A model generated the notes under the pieces. That model saw only the letters and a list, made by a program, of their open reading frames with translations. It had not been told where the DNA came from and searched no databases. From NCBI GenBank assembly GCA_016931415.1, contig JAFGEW010000133.1:1-64000 (forward strand): a stretch of DNA of 64,000 nt. The letters run 5' to 3'. This document shows positions 44,833 through 53,308 of the stretch, piece after piece. Both the position numbers and the translations under genes were made by a program. Numbering within the stretch: the first letter of the stretch is position 1; each line of letters starts with the position of its first letter. This DNA comes from Verrucomicrobiota bacterium (lineage in GTDB: Bacteria; Auribacterota; JABMQX01; JAFGEW01).

Positions 44833-45648
44833 GTGAAGAAAGACTGCTGCATGACATTCGAGACGGCGCACGCCAACCGGGCCGCCTACGAGGCCGGGCG
44901 CGTCGTGCGTCGCTACGCGGCCCACAGCCGGCTCCAGCCGCCGGAACAAGTCGTGCTCGATACGCTGGCGCCGCGGCTGGGCGACATGCGCATGCTCGAC
45001 CTCGGCGTCGGCGCGGGGCGCACCACGCTGCACTTCGCCCATCGCGTCGCGCGTTACGTCGGCGTCGACTACTCAAGGAACATGGTGCGCGCGTGCGAGC
45101 GCCGTTTCCCGGATGCCGGCCCGGCGGTGTCGTTCGTGACGTGCGATGCCCGCCGCCTCGATGCGTTCGAGACCGCCGCGTTCGACTTCGTGCTCTTCAG
45201 CTTCAACGGCCTCGACCACATTGACCACGACGGCCGGATTCAGGCCCTGCGCGAGATCCACCGCGTGCTCGCGCCCGGCGGCGTGTTCCTGTTCTCGGCC
45301 CACAACCTGCTCAGCGTGCCGCGCCTCTTCGCGTTCCCGTGGCGCGACGTGCTCAAGAGGCCGTGGCTGATCGCACCGAAGCTCCTGCGCTGGCTCCTGC
45401 TCCGCCGCCTCAACAGGCCGCTGCGCACGCTGACGCAGGCCGCGTGCGTCACCATCAACGACGGCGCCCACGGCTTCCGCCTCAAGACGCACTACATTCG
45501 TCCCGACGAGCAACTCCGCCAACTCTCCGCCACCGGCTTCACCGACACGCGGATCCTCACCCTCGACGGCCAGGAAGTCCCGCCCAACGCCGACCTCGAC
45601 CAACTCGACGACTTCTGGCTCTACTACGAGTGCAGCAAGCTTCGTTGA
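44833..45648 (+). CDS. Class I SAM-dependent methyltransferase
   Basis: 271 aa from a GTG at 44833, 8 nt after AGAGAGG; an ATG at 44851 is also possible. Motif I MLDLGVGAGRTTLHFA, then VGVDYSRNMVRAC, CDARRLDAF and FDFVLFSFNGLDHIDHDGR. Residues 160-200 have a basic helix (DVLKRPWLIAPKLLRWLLLRR) that could contact membrane or nucleic acid. Substrate unknown. Confidence 0.82.
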   Translation: MKKDCCMTFETAHANRAAYEAGRVVRRYAAHSRLQPPEQVVLDTLAPRLGDMRMLDLGVGAGRTTLHFAHRVARYVGVDYSRNMVRACERRFPDAGPAVSFVTCDARRLDAFETAAFDFVLFSFNGLDHIDHDGRIQALREIHRVLAPGGVFLFSAHNLLSVPRLFAFPWRDVLKRPWLIAPKLLRWLLLRRLNRPLRTLTQAACVTINDGAHGFRLKTHYIRPDEQLRQLSATGFTDTRILTLDGQEVPPNADLDQLDDFWLYYECSKLR

Positions 45649-45824
45649 ATGCTTCTGAACCGCACACCGCAGATCCGGCAGTAGACGTTCTTGTTGAGGA
45701 GAAACAGCACGAAGCCAATCGGCGGAAACAGCAGCGCGGCCGCGATGAAGATCCACTGACTCGCCGAGTCGCGCTCGATGTGCAGCGAGCCACAGCCAGG
45801 GCACCTTCCCGGGTCGGCGCGCAG
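45624..45824 (-). CDS. Small zinc-ribbon membrane protein, start uncertain
   Basis: An ORF of up to 66 residues, translated by eye from the minus strand. It has CPGCGS near its start, a hydrophobic helix (WIFIAAALLFPPIGFVLFLL) and CRICGVRF after it, i.e. two CxxC knuckles around one membrane segment. It is in the same frame as, and directly follows, the TGA stop of tspO, with six intervening codons before a CTG at 45824; there is no ATG, GTG or TTG. It may start at CTG, be reached by readthrough, or be a decayed gene. The end overlaps the convergent methyltransferase by 25 bp. Confidence 0.5.
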   Translation of the reverse strand: MRADPGRCPGCGSLHIERDSASQWIFIAAALLFPPIGFVLFLLNKNVYCRICGVRFRSIQRSLLHS

Positions 45825-45842
45825 TTCGCGCGCGGCATTGTC

Positions 45843-46319
45843 TCAGGCATTCATCCGCCACAGCGCGAGGTTCAGGGACGCCGCGTACGAGACCCACGCG
45901 AGGTAGGGGAGCAGGAGGGCGCCGGCAACCCGGTTACGACGCCAGAAGAGCAGCATGGCGGCGAGGATGGCGATCCACAGGACGGCGATCTCGAAAAATG
46001 CGAGCGCGGGCCGTTGCAGGCCGAAGAAGAGCCACGTCCATGCAGCGTTGAGCGCGAGCTGGACGAGAAACACGCCGAGCGGCAGCGCGGCCTTCCTCAC
46101 GCCGTATGCCCTCCACACCAGCCACGCCGCAACGGCCATCATCGCGTAGAGAACGCTCCAGACAGGACCGAAGAGCCAGTTGGGCGGCGTCCACGACGGC
46201 TTCGCGAGTCCCGCGTACCACTCGCCCGGCATGAACCGCGACCCGACCCATGCCGCGCCGAAGCACAGCGCAAGCCAGACAATCAGGCCGAGAGCGTCAC
46301 GTTGCCAACGCATGTTCAT
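45843..46319 (-). CDS. tspO: TspO/MBR family membrane protein
   Basis: 158 aa with five transmembrane helices. KPSWTPPNWLFGPVWSVLYAMMAVAAWLV is the family signature (broken here as KPSWTPPNWLFGPVWS then VLYAMM), followed by ALNAAWTWLFFGLQRPALA and LLLPYLAWVSYAASLNLA. TspO binds porphyrins and cholesterol-like ligands and modulates tetrapyrrole or stress responses. The ATG at 46319 is preferred over a TTG at 46331. Full family length. Confidence 0.93.
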   Translation of the reverse strand: MNMRWQRDALGLIVWLALCFGAAWVGSRFMPGEWYAGLAKPSWTPPNWLFGPVWSVLYAMMAVAAWLVWRAYGVRKAALPLGVFLVQLALNAAWTWLFFGLQRPALAFFEIAVLWIAILAAMLLFWRRNRVAGALLLPYLAWVSYAASLNLALWRMNA

Positions 46320-46390
46320 CTTCTGAGCCAATTCAGTCGAGGCAGCATAGTCGTGGCTCCGTCGAGGTCACCGAGTCGCTCCGTGGCGAA

Positions 46391-47080
46391 TCAAAGAAGC
46401 TTATCGCCTTTCTGCAAGTTATGGCGGGCACAGAGTAGCTGAACGTTCTGCGCCGTCAGCGACGTGCCGCCTAGCGAGTACGGAAGATCGTGATCGAAGT
46501 GCAGTTCATCGGTCGCCCCGCACATGACGCAACGACCTTTGTCGCGCCTCCAGACCTCCAGCTTGACCGCGGTTGGGATCATCCTTCTGCGAGGTAGGCT
46601 CCGGGGAGATGACTCATCCATGTCCGGTTCACCTTCCACTGCAATCAGCTTGAACTTGAAGACTTGCCGGTGGTCGTCTTCCTCCTGCCAGGAGTCCACA
46701 AGCTGGAACGCGCCGTTGTAGGACCAGATACCTTGATGGAGCTTCTCATAGACCCTGACGATTTCTGCGGCTCTCAGTCCCTGGCGGTATTCCTGGGCCG
46801 CCCGGTGGAATCTGCCGTTCTCCGTCAATGCGCCGGACGGGCCGTGCTCAGGTTGGTCAAGAAGCTTGGGATTGGGGCAGGCCTGACTGCGCGGAGCATC
46901 GTGACCCTCATAGATCAGTGTCGAACCCTCGTCCTCTAGTGTGTCTCGATACGGGGCATTCCTCCGGCGAGACATGAGGATGACCGAGTGGCCAATACCT
47001 CGAGAGAAGTTCATGCCGCGTTGAAGGCTTAGCCCTTCACGCCGGCACATCTCTATGTATGGGATGACCTCGTTTGCCAT
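46391..47080 (-). CDS. SRA/YDG-like plus HNH endonuclease (type IV restriction-like)
   Basis: 229 aa. The N-terminal part (about 20-145) has features like the SRA/YDG domain that flips modified bases: MSRRRNAPYRDTLEDEG, IYEGHD, VRVYEKLHQGIWSYNGAF and QVFKFKL. The C-terminal HNH nuclease has a CxxC pair in GRCVMCGA, catalytic FDHDLPYSLGG and LLCARHN. This architecture fits modification-dependent McrA-type restriction enzymes (ScoMcrA, TagI), so defence against phage with modified DNA is likely. The 5' gene encodes an EF-Tu-domain-2-like protein and ends 21 bp upstream. Confidence 0.78.
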   Translation of the reverse strand: MANEVIPYIEMCRREGLSLQRGMNFSRGIGHSVILMSRRRNAPYRDTLEDEGSTLIYEGHDAPRSQACPNPKLLDQPEHGPSGALTENGRFHRAAQEYRQGLRAAEIVRVYEKLHQGIWSYNGAFQLVDSWQEEDDHRQVFKFKLIAVEGEPDMDESSPRSLPRRRMIPTAVKLEVWRRDKGRCVMCGATDELHFDHDLPYSLGGTSLTAQNVQLLCARHNLQKGDKLL

Positions 47081-47101
47081 CAGGCCCAGCAGACAAGCCG
47101 C

Positions 47102-47362
47102 TCAGTCCGCCGCCACGAGGAACACGACATCGTGTTCACGGACGTGCTCGGGGACCTTGATGCCGATGTTGTCGCCGGGCTTGGCGACCTGGACTTGCTC
47201 GTGCTCGATCTGCATCGAGCGCACGGTCGTCGTGAAGTCCGACGTGTGCCCCTTGATGTGGATCGTGTCGCCGACCTTGAGCTCGCCCGACGTGATAGCG
47301 ATCGCCGCGACGTTGAGGTGGCTGAAGTAGTGGGTGATCTTGCCGATCTCTGTCTCGCCCAT
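47102..47362 (-). CDS. EF-Tu domain 2-like beta-barrel protein
   Basis: 86 aa. IGKITHYFSHLNVAAIAI, SGELKVGDTIHIKGHTSDF and VQVAKPGDNIGIKVPE follow the beta-barrel of translation factor domain 2, without a GTPase domain. Free-standing versions (translation elongation factor-like proteins) occur in bacteria and archaea; role unknown, perhaps RNA or factor binding. GGAGGG precedes the ATG. The next gene downstream is the HNH nuclease. Confidence 0.8.
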   Translation of the reverse strand: MGETEIGKITHYFSHLNVAAIAITSGELKVGDTIHIKGHTSDFTTTVRSMQIEHEQVQVAKPGDNIGIKVPEHVREHDVVFLVAAD

Positions 47363-47439
47363 CGTATCGCCCTCCACACGTTGACATGCGCAGCCGGACC
47401 CATTGTTGCGCCAGCGCGCGTCAAGGGCAAGCAGTTTTG

Positions 47440-47873
47440 TCAGGCCCAGATTCTCGGATAGGAAGCTTTTCTCCTCGGGAAGCCCTTCACCCGATGGGTG
47501 TGACACACGGAGGAGGGCGGCTGGCGAGCACGATGCGGTGCGTGTCCGACGGCGCCGACGAGCCCCGCCTTGGCGGGGTGGCTGGGGAGCACGACGCGGT
47601 GCGTGTCCGAGGGCGCGGACGAGCCCCGCCTTGGCGGGGCGGCTGGGAGTAGCCACGGGTGCGAACCCGTGGGGCGGAACGCAACGAGAAACACCTCGAG
47701 CCCCTTGAGGGGCGATTGAGATTCCTCGTCGAGGTTCTGGACCTCGATCGCCCCTCGGGGGCCCGGAACGTCGCGTGGTACGCCGCTCCACGGGCTATTG
47801 CCCGTGGCTGCTGCCAAGCGCTCCTGAAGGAGCTTCCAGTCTCTACCTGACGACTGCTACCCGCCGATCCAGG
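47440..47873. repeat. Composite palindrome element, copy 2, with extended left arm
   Basis: Core 47620-47873 has the same module order as copy 1. The left arm 47440-47619, shared with copy 3, contains two tandem GAGCCCCGCCTTGGCGGGGTGGCTGGNGAGCACGA units and CACCCGATGGGTGTGAC(A/G)CACGG. The area holds no gene; the gap continues to 48062 with AAGATGCCGCCGCCACAGCCGGCGGGACGCCGGC hairpins near 47957. Confidence 0.85.
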
Positions 47874-48062
47874 GTCTCATATGAACCGGTGGGAACACGC
47901 GCAGGCGGCACTGTCCTGAGAACGTTCCGCCCTCAGGGTCGCATCGACGCGGCGGCAAGATGCCGCCGCCACAGCCGGCGGGACGCCGGCGCTACCCTGT
48001 GTCTCCCGCGTTCCCCGAGGTGTCATATCGGCAACCCGGAGCAACACAATCGGCGCCGGTGG

Positions 48063-48071
48063 TGGTATACT
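48063..48071 (+). promoter_or_regulatory. Extended -10 promoter
   Basis: TGG-TATACT (extended -10) 30 bp upstream of the ATG at 48101; AACACA 17 bp before it is a weak -35. Confidence 0.45.
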
Positions 48072-48100
48072 CTGTGTGACACATTGGGCGGTTCCGTGTG

Positions 48101-48883
48101 ATGAGCGACCCCGACATCAGCGACATCCTCGAAGAGTGGCCGTACGATCCTGACCGCAACGCGCGGATCGTCACCAACGCCGACGGCAGTCAGAAGCTGC
48201 AGATTCGCCTGCGCCTCGGTCTGCTCCAGATGGAGCTCGACGGCCGGCCCGACGCCCAGCGCCCCTACGGATTCGACACCGTGCTCGAGTACCAGCGGAA
48301 CAGCCTCGACGAGTACCGCGACGAACACGGGACCGACGAAGGCTTTGTGATCGACCACGACGCCTGGGAAGAGCTGAACAGCGAGGGCGTGCTCTTCTAC
48401 GAGCGCTACGTCGTGCTCTTCCAGCTAGGCGACTACGACCGCACCGCGCGCGACACGGCGCGCAACCTCGGCATGTTCGACCTTGTCAGGCAGTACGCCG
48501 AGCGCCCCGAGGACGTCACCGCTCTCGAGCAGTACCGGCCCTATCTCATCCGCATGAACGCCGCGGCGCTCGCCATGCAGCACATGCAGAACGATCGTCC
48601 CGACGACGCGCGCGATACGTTGCGCCGGGGCATCCGGCAGCTCGACGAGCTCGAGATGGTCCACACCTCCGTCTTCCAGGTTGAGCTCGACCGTGCGCGC
48701 TCGATGCTCGAGGGCATGCTGGACGACATCAAGGCCGACAAGGCCACGCCGAGCGAGCTCGACACGCTCCGGGGCGAGCTTGCCCGCGCCATTCGGGAGG
48801 AGCGCTACGAGGATGCCGCCAGTATCCGCGACCGTATCCGCCGCATCAGCGAACCCGGTTCGGAAGGGATGCCGGAGGGATGA
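48101..48883 (+). CDS. UVR (UvrB/UvrC) motif protein
   Basis: 260 aa, soluble and acidic. The C-terminal residues about 212-245 (ELDTLRGELARAIREERYEDAA, then SIRDRIRRI) are a UVR motif, the two-helix coiled hairpin by which UvrB and UvrC meet, also found in McsA and other regulators. The first 200 residues are helical with no known domain. No nuclease motif, so a regulator or adaptor rather than UvrC. Its end overlaps the next start by 4 bp (ATGA). Confidence 0.82.
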   Translation: MSDPDISDILEEWPYDPDRNARIVTNADGSQKLQIRLRLGLLQMELDGRPDAQRPYGFDTVLEYQRNSLDEYRDEHGTDEGFVIDHDAWEELNSEGVLFYERYVVLFQLGDYDRTARDTARNLGMFDLVRQYAERPEDVTALEQYRPYLIRMNAAALAMQHMQNDRPDDARDTLRRGIRQLDELEMVHTSVFQVELDRARSMLEGMLDDIKADKATPSELDTLRGELARAIREERYEDAASIRDRIRRISEPGSEGMPEG

Positions 48884-50469
48884 AGCCGATGACACGCGGG
48901 CGCAGACGATTCAGCGTGGCACCGGTTGCCGTTCTTGCGCTATGCGCCGTTGTCTTGCTGGCGCTTGCCTCGTGCTCGCCGGTCGTGCCCGCTGTCATAC
49001 AAAAGCCGGTGTGGCTCGTCGTGACGCGCCCGATGTTCGTCGAGCCGCTCGAACCGCTCGTTGCGCAGCGCTGCCGCCAGGGCTACGAGACCGTTGTGTC
49101 GACCGAGCCGCTCGCGGATGCGCTGCAGAGCCTCAGCCGCGCGCCCGAGTGCATCCTGATCGTCGGCGATCACGACGACACTGCCCTCGATGCGCCGTGG
49201 TGTGTGCCCACGTTCCGCCTCGTTAGCTCGTTCCACTACCCGGGCCGCCTGCCGATCTACTCGTGCGATATGCTGTTCGGTGACCTCGATGGCGACGGTG
49301 CGCCCGACGTGCCCGTGGGCCGCATCCCGGTCCGAACGGCCGGGGATCTCACGACTGTCGTTGACAAGATCCTCTGGTACGAGCAGCGCCCGCCGTCGCT
49401 CGACGACCTGCGCCTCCCGGTCTGGACGGGCAAGCCGGACTTCGGCGCCGCCACCGACAGCATGGTCGGCGCGTTCGTGCTCGCGACGCTTGCCGCCAAG
49501 GCCCATGGCTGGGAGGAACTCTGGTTGCTGACCGCCGACGAGCAACACCCGCTCTCATGCGACGCGAGCGACGAAGCGCCCCAGTTTATCGCACAAGTGC
49601 ACCGCGGCGGCGCGCTCGCGGCGATGATGGGCCACGGTCTGGATCAGTTCTTCGTCTCGCGGCGCGCCATAGGCACACCCAATGCAGAACCTCACGCGTA
49701 CACGATCCTGGATGCCTGGCGCGATTTCACCGAGGGGCGACCGGCCCCGCCGCTGTTCATCTTCGCCTGCTATTGCGGCGAGTTCTCGTCGCGGGCGCGG
49801 TCGCTTGCCGAGGTGTTCCTTCAGCGCCCCGCGGGGCCTGTGGCCGTCGTCGCCGCGACCGATCGCTCGCACCCGCTCATGAACTACTACGCGTCCGTGT
49901 GCCTGCTCCAGGCAATCGGTGGCGGCACGAAGCCGATCGGCGAGCTCTGGCTCGACGTCCAGCGGGGCGCCCTCGAGCAACGCGACCCCATCCTCGATCG
50001 CCTCGCAGTCAGCCTTGATAGCGACATTGCCGTTGTCAGCGATCTCGACGAGATCCGGGGCTCGCACCTGCTCATGTACGCCCTGCTCGGCGACCCCGCC
50101 ATGCCGCTGCGGCTGCCCGAGCGACTCGAGGTCACGGTCGAGCGGTGCGGGAATCCGGGCGAGTGGCGCTGGCGAGCCGAGAAGCCCCGGGGCGCCTTGA
50201 GCCTCCACGTCGGGCTTCGGCCGCAACAAACGCCGCTTGCACGCTCGCCCAAGCGCCTCACGCGAGAGGGTGCCCTCGACCGGCTCGCCAAGGCGAACAG
50301 CCGGTTCGTCTTCGCCACGATCGAGCAACTCGACGAGGGGCAACCGTGGGAAGGCGTCGTCACCGGCGAAGGCACGCTGCGCCTCGTCGCCATGAGCGGG
50401 GACAAGCTCTACGTCGCCACCATCGAGCTCAAGCCCGAATCCACGTCCGAGGCCAGTCACCCGGAGTAG
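48880..50469 (+). CDS. Gingipain-like (C25) cysteine protease lipoprotein
   Basis: 529 aa. A long basic N-terminus then a lipobox LASC, lipidated Cys32. The caspase-like C25 core includes SCDMLFGDLDGDGAPDVPVG (about 128-147; Ca2+-type Asp-rich turn and the VGRIPVRT motif after it), His252 in AMMGHGLDQFF and Cys297 in FIFACYCGEF, the expected His/Cys dyad. The Gly after Cys and the R in the VGRIP strand match gingipain relatives. C-terminal residues 400-529 are a beta domain. An inner or outer membrane-anchored, outward-facing protease is likely. Confidence 0.85.
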   Translation: MKPMTRGRRRFSVAPVAVLALCAVVLLALASCSPVVPAVIQKPVWLVVTRPMFVEPLEPLVAQRCRQGYETVVSTEPLADALQSLSRAPECILIVGDHDDTALDAPWCVPTFRLVSSFHYPGRLPIYSCDMLFGDLDGDGAPDVPVGRIPVRTAGDLTTVVDKILWYEQRPPSLDDLRLPVWTGKPDFGAATDSMVGAFVLATLAAKAHGWEELWLLTADEQHPLSCDASDEAPQFIAQVHRGGALAAMMGHGLDQFFVSRRAIGTPNAEPHAYTILDAWRDFTEGRPAPPLFIFACYCGEFSSRARSLAEVFLQRPAGPVAVVAATDRSHPLMNYYASVCLLQAIGGGTKPIGELWLDVQRGALEQRDPILDRLAVSLDSDIAVVSDLDEIRGSHLLMYALLGDPAMPLRLPERLEVTVERCGNPGEWRWRAEKPRGALSLHVGLRPQQTPLARSPKRLTREGALDRLAKANSRFVFATIEQLDEGQPWEGVVTGEGTLRLVAMSGDKLYVATIELKPESTSEASHPE

Positions 50470-50483
50470 GGAAGGGATCCGCC

Positions 50484-51152
50484 GTGAATACATCCGGCGA
50501 CTCCGTGATTCTGAAGACTGCGGCGGCCGACAGCAACGACCAGAGCGCCGGCTCGGTTTTCCGCCACCCCGAGGTGATTGCCGCGCTCGCCGTCGCCCTC
50601 CTCATGATCGCCCTTGTGCCGTACGCGCTCTCGTTCGACGTGTATGAACGCATCTACACGGATGGCGCCCACAAGGCCCCGCTTGCCGAGGATCCTCAGT
50701 TCGCCGCACGCGTGTGTCTGATCACCCTGGGCCTGGCGCTGCCCTTCGTAAGCTTGAGCTGCTTCGTCGCCTCAGTGGGGCGCCGGCCCGACGGCAGACG
50801 AAAGATCCTCATGGCTGCCATCGTCTTGTACACGTTCGTGCTCGGGTGGTGCTGCTACCCGTACTGGGTCAACGGCGTACACCGCGCGACGAGAGACTTC
50901 GTCGTCTGTTCCGGCCTTGATCCAAAGCCCCTTCTGCCGGCGATATGGTTTGGGGACTGGTGGTGGACGCCCGCCGCGCTGCTGCCGCTCGTCGGCTTCA
51001 TCGGCATGATCGTCCTCTCTGTCGCCACGTGCCGCACGGCCGCGAAGCATCGCGAAATAGGTCCGTGGCTTCACGTGATGATCGCGTGGTTCTTCCTGAT
51101 GTTCCTCACTGCTGCGTTTACCCCGAACTACATGACTTGGATTTTGGACTAG
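50484..51152 (+). CDS. Four-helix membrane protein, unknown function
   Basis: 222 aa from a GTG at 50484 after AGGGAAGGG. Hydrophobic helices: VIAALAVALLMIALVPYAL (about 31-49), CLITLGLALPFVSLSCFVA (about 77-95), KILMAAIVLYTFVLGWCC (about 106-123), LPLVGFIGMIVLSVATC (about 164-180) and VMIAWFFLMFLTAAF (about 196-210). No family recognised. Follows the C25 protease by 14 bp in the same operon. Confidence 0.75.
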   Translation: MNTSGDSVILKTAAADSNDQSAGSVFRHPEVIAALAVALLMIALVPYALSFDVYERIYTDGAHKAPLAEDPQFAARVCLITLGLALPFVSLSCFVASVGRRPDGRRKILMAAIVLYTFVLGWCCYPYWVNGVHRATRDFVVCSGLDPKPLLPAIWFGDWWWTPAALLPLVGFIGMIVLSVATCRTAAKHREIGPWLHVMIAWFFLMFLTAAFTPNYMTWILD

Positions 51153-51188
51153 GATCGCGCGCTCAACGAAATCGGGTGGGAACAGAAC

Positions 51189-52916
51189 ATGGATGCCAAG
51201 CAGGTTGCGCACATCCTCCGTGAGATTGGCGAGATCCTTGCCATCAAGGGTGAGAACCCGTTCAAGACGCGCGCCTACGAGAATGGCGCCCGCGCCGTCG
51301 AGGGTCTCGGTCCGGCGCTCGACGATGCGGTGCGCGACGCGACGCTCACCGACATCGACGGCATCGGCGATGCGCTCGCCACGAAGATCACCGAGCTCGT
51401 CACGACCGGCGCGTTGAAGTACTATGACGAACAGCGCGCGAGCATCCCGGCCGGCCTGCTCGATATGCGCCGCATTCCGGGCATGGGACCGAAGAAGATC
51501 AGGGCCGTCTACGACAAGCTCGGTATCGCCACCATCGGCGAGCTCGAGTACGCCTGCAAGGAGAACCGGCTCGCCGTGCTCGACGGCTTCGGCGCCAAGA
51601 CGCAGCAGAACATCCTCGCCGGCATCGAACAGCTCAAGCGCCACGCCGAGCGGCACCTCTACTCGACCGCGCGCGCGGAGGCCGAGCGGCTCGTCGCCAT
51701 GCTCGAATCACTCGGCCCGCGCGTCGTCAAGCGCCTGAGCATCGCCGGCAGCCTGCGGCGCCGCCGCGAGACGATCCGCGACATCGACATCGTGGCGTCC
51801 TCGGTCCAGCCCACGAAGCTCATGGACGCCTTCACATCGCTCGACGGCGTTGAGTCCATCATCGCGCACGGCGACACGAAGTCGAGCGTCCGGCTCGCCG
51901 CCGGTTTCAACTGCGACCTGCGCGTCGTGCCCGACGAGCAGTTCCCGTTCGCGCTCCTCTACCTCACCGGGAGCAAGGAGCACAACATCGCCCTGCGCAC
52001 GCGCGCCAAGGCGAAGGTCTACAAGATCAACGAATATGGCCTCTTCCGCGGTGAGCGCAGCGTCAAATGCGCCGACGAGGCCGCCATCTTCGCCAAGCTC
52101 GACCTTGCGTACATCCCGCCCGAGCTGCGCGAGGACATGGGCGAAATCGAAGCCGCCGAGAAGGACGCGCTCCCCACGCTCATCGAGGAGTCCGGCGTCC
52201 GCGGCATCCTCCACGTCCACACCAACGCGAGCGACGGCGTGAGCACGCTCGACCAGCTCGCGAAGGCGGCGCAAGCACTCGGCGTCGAGTACCTCGGCAT
52301 CGCCGACCACAGCCAGTCGGCCCAGTACGCGAACGGGCTCTCGCCCGAGCGCGTCGACGAGCAGCACGCGGCGATCGACGCACTCAACAAGAAGCTCAAA
52401 GGCCTCCGCATCCTCAAGGGCATCGAGGTGGATATTCTCGGCGACGGCACGCTCGATTACCCGGACAAGGTCCTCAAGACGTTCGACTTCGTCATTGCTG
52501 CCGTCCACAGCCGTTTTACGATGGGCAAGGCCGACATGACCAAGCGCATTGTCGCCGCGCTGCGCAATCCGCACGTGGCGATCCTCGCGCATCCGACGGG
52601 CCGCCTGCTGCTGTCGCGCGAGCCGTACGAGGTTGATATAGACGCCGTCATCGTCGAGGCCGCGAAGCTCGGCGTCGCGCTCGAGATCAACGCCAACCCG
52701 CACCGGCTCGACCTCGACTGGCGCCTCTGCAAGCACGCCAAGGAGCAGGGCTGCACGTTCGCCATCTGCCCCGACGCCCACCGCGCCGAGGATCTGGGCG
52801 ACTTCGCCTACGGCGTCGGCATCGCGCGCAAAGGCTGGCTCGAGCCCGCCGACGTGGTCAATACGCGCGCGTGCAGCGAGGCGCTTGCGCTTATGGACCG
52901 TAGGAAGAAAGGATAA
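51189..52916 (+). CDS. polX: Family X DNA polymerase with PHP domain (PolX)
   Basis: 575 aa. N-terminal helix-hairpin-helix 8-kDa-like domain (GIGDALATKITELV; GMGPKKIRAVYDKLG), then the polymerase palm with GSLRRRRETIRDIDIVAS (the two metal Asp of DID, about 200-203) and FNCDLRVV (third Asp, about 243). The C-terminal PHP phosphoesterase carries HVHTNASDG (about 338), GIADHSQ, GIEVDI, AVHSRF, AHPTGR and CPDAH, a full metal-binding set, giving 3'-5' exonuclease and AP endonuclease functions in known PolX enzymes. Base-excision repair is the expected role. Full family length. Confidence 0.95.
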   Translation: MDAKQVAHILREIGEILAIKGENPFKTRAYENGARAVEGLGPALDDAVRDATLTDIDGIGDALATKITELVTTGALKYYDEQRASIPAGLLDMRRIPGMGPKKIRAVYDKLGIATIGELEYACKENRLAVLDGFGAKTQQNILAGIEQLKRHAERHLYSTARAEAERLVAMLESLGPRVVKRLSIAGSLRRRRETIRDIDIVASSVQPTKLMDAFTSLDGVESIIAHGDTKSSVRLAAGFNCDLRVVPDEQFPFALLYLTGSKEHNIALRTRAKAKVYKINEYGLFRGERSVKCADEAAIFAKLDLAYIPPELREDMGEIEAAEKDALPTLIEESGVRGILHVHTNASDGVSTLDQLAKAAQALGVEYLGIADHSQSAQYANGLSPERVDEQHAAIDALNKKLKGLRILKGIEVDILGDGTLDYPDKVLKTFDFVIAAVHSRFTMGKADMTKRIVAALRNPHVAILAHPTGRLLLSREPYEVDIDAVIVEAAKLGVALEINANPHRLDLDWRLCKHAKEQGCTFAICPDAHRAEDLGDFAYGVGIARKGWLEPADVVNTRACSEALALMDRRKKG

Positions 52917-52945
52917 GGCAACAAGGAACAATGGGAGGTGGGACA

Positions 52946-53230
52946 ATGAATCCTCTGGTGACCGGACTCGCACAGTTGCGGGAGTTCGAGCCTGACGGAA
53001 CGGCCAACGCGGTTGCAGGGCTGGTGTTCCTGGTCATAATGGTCGGCGGCGTTATATGTGGGATCATCTTTCTCGTCGCCGTGTGGCGCCTCATGAAGGC
53101 CCACGAGTCGATCGGCCGGTCGCTCCAGCGCACGACAGTGGCCCAGGAGTCCATCGCACACAGCGTCTACACAATCGCGCAAGGCCAAGGGCCGTCCGCG
53201 ACGCCGCCGCCCATGCCCGACTTCCGCTGA
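52946..53230 (+). CDS. Small single-pass membrane protein
   Basis: 94 aa from the ATG at 52946, six bases after GGAGGTG; an ATG at 52931 has no spacing for a ribosome-binding site. One hydrophobic helix (residues about 23-43, AGLVFLVIMVGGVICGIIFL) then a polar, helical Ser/Gln tail. Unknown function. A strong terminator follows. Confidence 0.65.
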   Translation: MNPLVTGLAQLREFEPDGTANAVAGLVFLVIMVGGVICGIIFLVAVWRLMKAHESIGRSLQRTTVAQESIAHSVYTIAQGQGPSATPPPMPDFR

Positions 53231-53250
53231 TAGACTCCTGTCGCGACAAG

Positions 53251-53288
53251 AAAACGCCGACCCGGCTTCGTCGCCGGGTCGGCGTCTT
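53251..53288. terminator. Bidirectional terminator between convergent genes
   Basis: Stem ACGCCGACCCGG (53254-53265) / CCGGGTCGGCGT (53274-53285), 12 bp perfect, preceded by AAAA and followed by CTTAC. Situated between the plus-strand membrane gene and the minus-strand M60-like cluster. Confidence 0.8.
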
Positions 53289-53308
53289 ACTCCGCAACAG
53301 AGCAGGCG

